From assembly GCA_002502095.1 (NCBI GenBank), contig DAPJ01000009.1, positions 1 through 16,525 of the forward strand: 16,525 nucleotides of DNA, in the 5' to 3' direction. Numbering within the stretch: position 1 is the first letter of the stretch; every line of letters starts with the position of its first letter. Below, in pieces: positions 14,218 through 16,525 of this stretch. Position numbers and translations under genes: made by a program. This DNA comes from Euryarchaeota archaeon UBA62. Lineage in GTDB: Archaea > Thermoplasmatota > Poseidoniia > Poseidoniales > Thalassarchaeaceae. The notes under the pieces were generated by a model that worked only from the letters and a program-made list of their open reading frames with translations, made no database searches and was not told the origin of the DNA.

Positions 14218-15504
14218 CTAGGGCCAGCTAAGGGCTTCCCATTCTTGGTAATCGGACGACTCCCAGTCAATCTCAGAGAGAAAATGTAACACATCTTCTT
14301 CGGCTCTTGAGGCTTCTTCGACCTGTCTTCGATGTAGCCATCCCTTCAGCCTCCCCAGTCTAGGGCCGGGAGTGAGGCCAGTCACAATGACTAGTCTTTC
14401 CCCCTTAACTATTGGATCCAAAATCAAATCCCCAGGATTAATGCTTCTGAGTAATTTCTCAAATTTGTCAGTTTCTATTCCGATTTTTTCCAAGTAATCC
14501 ATAATCAGCTTCTTCCTTCTATCTGGGACAGAAGCTTGGAATCTTCTGGCCGACTCAATTGTTACATCCAGGCTCATGTATCTACATTCATGCATCATGG
14601 ATATCTCCAAGAGATCGTTTTTCGAAAGGACAAGCAAATCTCTCATCTTGGAAGCCAGCTCTTCTCCACTAAGGCCGCTATTCCTGAACAGTAATGCCAG
14701 GTTGACTAGATATTCTTTAGACAATTCTGGAGGGAGCTCTACAGATATGTTCTCGAATACTCTGTCAAGAACTCCTAGCGGTAACATTTGGCAAATAATT
14801 GAATGGACGTTTTCCCCAGTCAGAATCTTTGTCATCTCCATGCCAACTCTTTCTCTCGAGATTCCTTGTAGAAATTCTTCTGATGATAGAATTCCGCTTC
14901 TTAGAGAATCGTCCATTTCTCTGATTCCCATTTTCCCCGCATCTAGGAATCTGAATGCACGAAGTACTCTCAAACCATCTTCTTCAAATCTCTCCTCAGC
15001 AACACCCACTGATTTCAGTACCCCCAATTTCAAGTCATTCAATCCGTTGTATGGATCTAATAATCTACCTTCAGAATCAATTGCCATTGAATTGATTGTA
15101 AAATCTCGCCGACTCAAATCAGCTAAAATTCCACTATTTTCTTCTCCCTCCTCAAGAAAGCTCACCGCCCCGGGCCTTCTACCATCGGAATATTCGCCCT
15201 CACTTCTCAAAGTCGTTACCTGCCACTCTGAGTCCCCGCCAAAGTCGCCATCTATTCTGACTATGACAGTTCCAAAGCTAGCTCCAACCATCAGTGACCT
15301 GGGAAAAATAGACTTTATTTGCTCAGGAGTAAGGGTCGTTGCAATGTCCATGTCATCTGGATTTCCTCCAGAGAGGGAATCTCTAACCCATCCCCCGACA
15401 ATCCAGGCCATACCGTTTTCATTAAGTCTGTTAAGTACCATCTTGTCAGCACTGGACATACTCCCAAGCGCGCACTCGATCGACTCTCGCACGGACCCCT
15501 CCAT
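14218..15504 (-). CDS. cca: CCA tRNA nucleotidyltransferase, class II (bacterial/eukaryotic type)
   Basis: Builds or repairs the 3' CCA end of tRNAs. The 428-residue protein has the class II head: WIVGGWVRDSLSGG at 34-47, with the metal-binding pair Asp51 and Asp53 in PDDMDIAT, the RRDFTINSMAID motif at 132-143, YNGLNDLKLG at about 152-161 and EDGLRVLRAFRF at 175-186, where Glu175, Asp176 and Arg179 match the EDxxR nucleotide-selecting motif. The C-terminal half is helical, as in bacterial enzymes, with no HD domain seen. Bacterial poly(A) polymerases share this head, so that activity is an alternative. Archaea usually carry an unrelated class I enzyme. An in-frame TAG lies just upstream of the ATG at 15504, so this is the first possible ATG; no strong ribosome site is visible. 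Confidence 0.88.
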   Translation of the reverse strand: MEGSVRESIECALGSMSSADKMVLNRLNENGMAWIVGGWVRDSLSGGNPDDMDIATTLTPEQIKSIFPRSLMVGASFGTVIVRIDGDFGGDSEWQVTTLRSEGEYSDGRRPGAVSFLEEGEENSGILADLSRRDFTINSMAIDSEGRLLDPYNGLNDLKLGVLKSVGVAEERFEEDGLRVLRAFRFLDAGKMGIREMDDSLRSGILSSEEFLQGISRERVGMEMTKILTGENVHSIICQMLPLGVLDRVFENISVELPPELSKEYLVNLALLFRNSGLSGEELASKMRDLLVLSKNDLLEISMMHECRYMSLDVTIESARRFQASVPDRRKKLIMDYLEKIGIETDKFEKLLRSINPGDLILDPIVKGERLVIVTGLTPGPRLGRLKGWLHRRQVEEASRAEEDVLHFLSEIDWESSDYQEWEALSWP

Positions 15505-15559
15505 GTCTCGCCGTAAGGACTAGCAGACATCACTGCTTCGGACTAAACAAGCAATTCAA

Positions 15560-16519
15560 TTAAGGAGTGAAGTCAGAATGTCTTTTTCCGAAAAGAGGCT
15601 CTTCCAAATCTATGGGGTCTCCCCCTAAGTCGAATCCTAGAATATTGCTGAAAGTTGGCCATAGTTCGTTCAGCCATTCAGCCTCAGTCATTAGTAGCTC
15701 AATTACAGGGTGCTCAATAATTTCCTCGTCTGTGAAACTTTCAGTAATTTCAGGCAGTCCCGGCGGAAGGCCCCTTAGAGATTCAACCAGTCTTTCTAGC
15801 CTCTGAACCTCCTCTGAATTTTCACCTAGGACTGAGGAAATTAGTATCAGAGCATCCTCAAACTCATCTGCAATGAACAGCGGATCAGGAAAGCCTCTTT
15901 CCGACTCTCTGATATCCATGGGTCCGAATACCACTCCACCCAAATCGGTTTCCAGCCAGGTCCCACCTTGCCACTCCTTTTTCATTAGCCTCTGTTGAAT
16001 CCTACCTCCAAACGGGCCGAGTATAAATCCCCCTTCATCGATAAGTAACTCAATAAAATCTGGAATTTCCCTGATTGAGCCAGTAAAAAGAACCCTGTCC
16101 ACATCCCGATCCCATGTTGGATCTTCCAAGGCCTCCTTGCCCAAGACACGTATTAAGCCACATTGCTCACGTCTCTCGAGTACGCTAGATGTGTATTCAG
16201 CAACTTCATCATGCGGCTCAATTATAGTTACTCTGCCACCCTTCCCGCAGATTATGTCGATCAGTGCGGCTATATACCCTCCTTTGGACCCCATTAGAAG
16301 AACATGAAGATCACTATCCAGCTCTAGATGGTGAAGCATAGTAGCTATCATGTGCGGTGCGGAAATTGTCTTCGTTACCCCAGAATCCGTAACCAAAAAA
16401 GGAACAGGATGATCATGCCAGAAGCTTTCCAACGGAAAATCGGTAAAATCAGAAGGCTCTGTCTGAAGAAACGCCTCAATAACCCCATTACTCATCGGAA
16501 TACCCGTTTTTTCAAGCAT
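15560..16519 (-). CDS. Methyltransferase related to protein-L-isoaspartate O-methyltransferase, with C-terminal extension
   Basis: A 319-residue SAM-dependent methyltransferase-like protein. TISAPHMIATMLHHLEL at 51-67 is the family's active-site entry (usually ISxPxMxAxM), followed by the SAM motif region VLLMGSKGGYIAAL at 73-86, GRVTIIEP at 95-102, WDRDVDRVLFTGSIREIP at 136-153 and GGFILGPFGG at 163-172. The SAM loop reads MGSKGGY where the classical enzyme has EIGTGSGY, so binding may be altered. A normal isoaspartyl methyltransferase ends near residue 210; the last 110 residues, acidic and rich in Leu/Glu, are unrecognised. The start is uncertain: the frame is open to the window edge beyond the ATG at 16519, and the ATG at 16495 is an alternative. 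It lies 55 bases upstream of cca on the same strand. Confidence 0.7.
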   Translation of the reverse strand: MLEKTGIPMSNGVIEAFLQTEPSDFTDFPLESFWHDHPVPFLVTDSGVTKTISAPHMIATMLHHLELDSDLHVLLMGSKGGYIAALIDIICGKGGRVTIIEPHDEVAEYTSSVLERREQCGLIRVLGKEALEDPTWDRDVDRVLFTGSIREIPDFIELLIDEGGFILGPFGGRIQQRLMKKEWQGGTWLETDLGGVVFGPMDIRESERGFPDPLFIADEFEDALILISSVLGENSEEVQRLERLVESLRGLPPGLPEITESFTDEEIIEHPVIELLMTEAEWLNELWPTFSNILGFDLGGDPIDLEEPLFGKRHSDFTP

Positions 16520-16525
16520 TTCTAT

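Noticed and set aside
14576..15523. A 315-codon open frame on the plus strand opposite cca
   Set aside because: The cca motifs on the minus strand are unmistakable; this frame is a Ser-rich shadow without recognisable domains.
1..16525. tRNA or rRNA genes, CRISPR arrays, insertion sequences, integrase or phage genes
   Set aside because: No cloverleaf-like segment, regularly spaced repeats or transposase/integrase motifs were seen on either strand; almost all of the window is accounted for by housekeeping-type genes.

Overview
The window looks like the chromosome of a marine, heterotrophic, Thermoplasmatota-type archaeon; Marine Group II (Poseidoniales) is the best guess. Supporting signs are archaeal/eukaryotic-only ribosomal proteins (L44e, S27e, L37e), an archaeal-type TyrRS, a mevalonate-pathway HMG-CoA synthase, GGTG/GGAGG ribosome sites alongside at least one apparently leaderless start, tight gene packing, and several bacterial-looking metabolic genes. 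The placement is inference from gene content; no marker was compared with a database. Base composition looks moderate throughout, and I saw no insertion sequence, CRISPR array, tRNA, rRNA or integrase.

Layout. 1-485 (minus) is a translation operon: rpl44e, rps27e and the first codons of a third gene, probably aIF2-alpha. 630-4832 (plus) holds two small unknown membrane proteins, rpl37e, purF and a beta-propeller/PKD protein. 9004-4829 (minus) is a likely operon: a membrane-anchored propeller protein, a glutaryl-CoA dehydrogenase-like enzyme, then etfB and etfA. 9102-12370 (plus) carries a small protein resembling DUF5611, tyrS and HMG-CoA synthase. 13570-12395 (minus) is a second acyl-CoA dehydrogenase. 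13684-14217 (plus) is a glycine-cleavage-H-like protein without a lipoyl lysine. 16519-14218 (minus) holds a class II (bacterial-type) CCA-adding enzyme and a protein resembling isoaspartyl methyltransferase.

How the genes work together. The two acyl-CoA dehydrogenases and the ETF pair fit amino-acid and short-chain acyl-CoA catabolism (glutaryl-CoA is the lysine/tryptophan intermediate), with ETF as the common electron acceptor. The ETF:quinone oxidoreductase that would pass electrons on is not in the window. HMG-CoA synthase feeds archaeal lipid synthesis, PurF commits PRPP to purines, and TyrRS, the CCA enzyme and the ribosomal proteins serve translation.

Most interesting. (i) L44e has lost three of its four zinc-ligand cysteines while S27e and L37e keep all of theirs. 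(ii) PurF is of the E. coli, Fe-S-free type but sits in the archaeal rpl37e-purF arrangement. (iii) The H-like protein has no lysine where the lipoyl lysine should be and carries an acidic insertion. (iv) The CCA enzyme is class II, where archaea normally have class I. (v) A propeller/PKD protein has no export signal. (vi) A 9-bp direct repeat with a 14-bp period lies just upstream of etfB. No single undescribed multi-gene system is obvious; the H-like protein and the two propeller proteins are the best leads.
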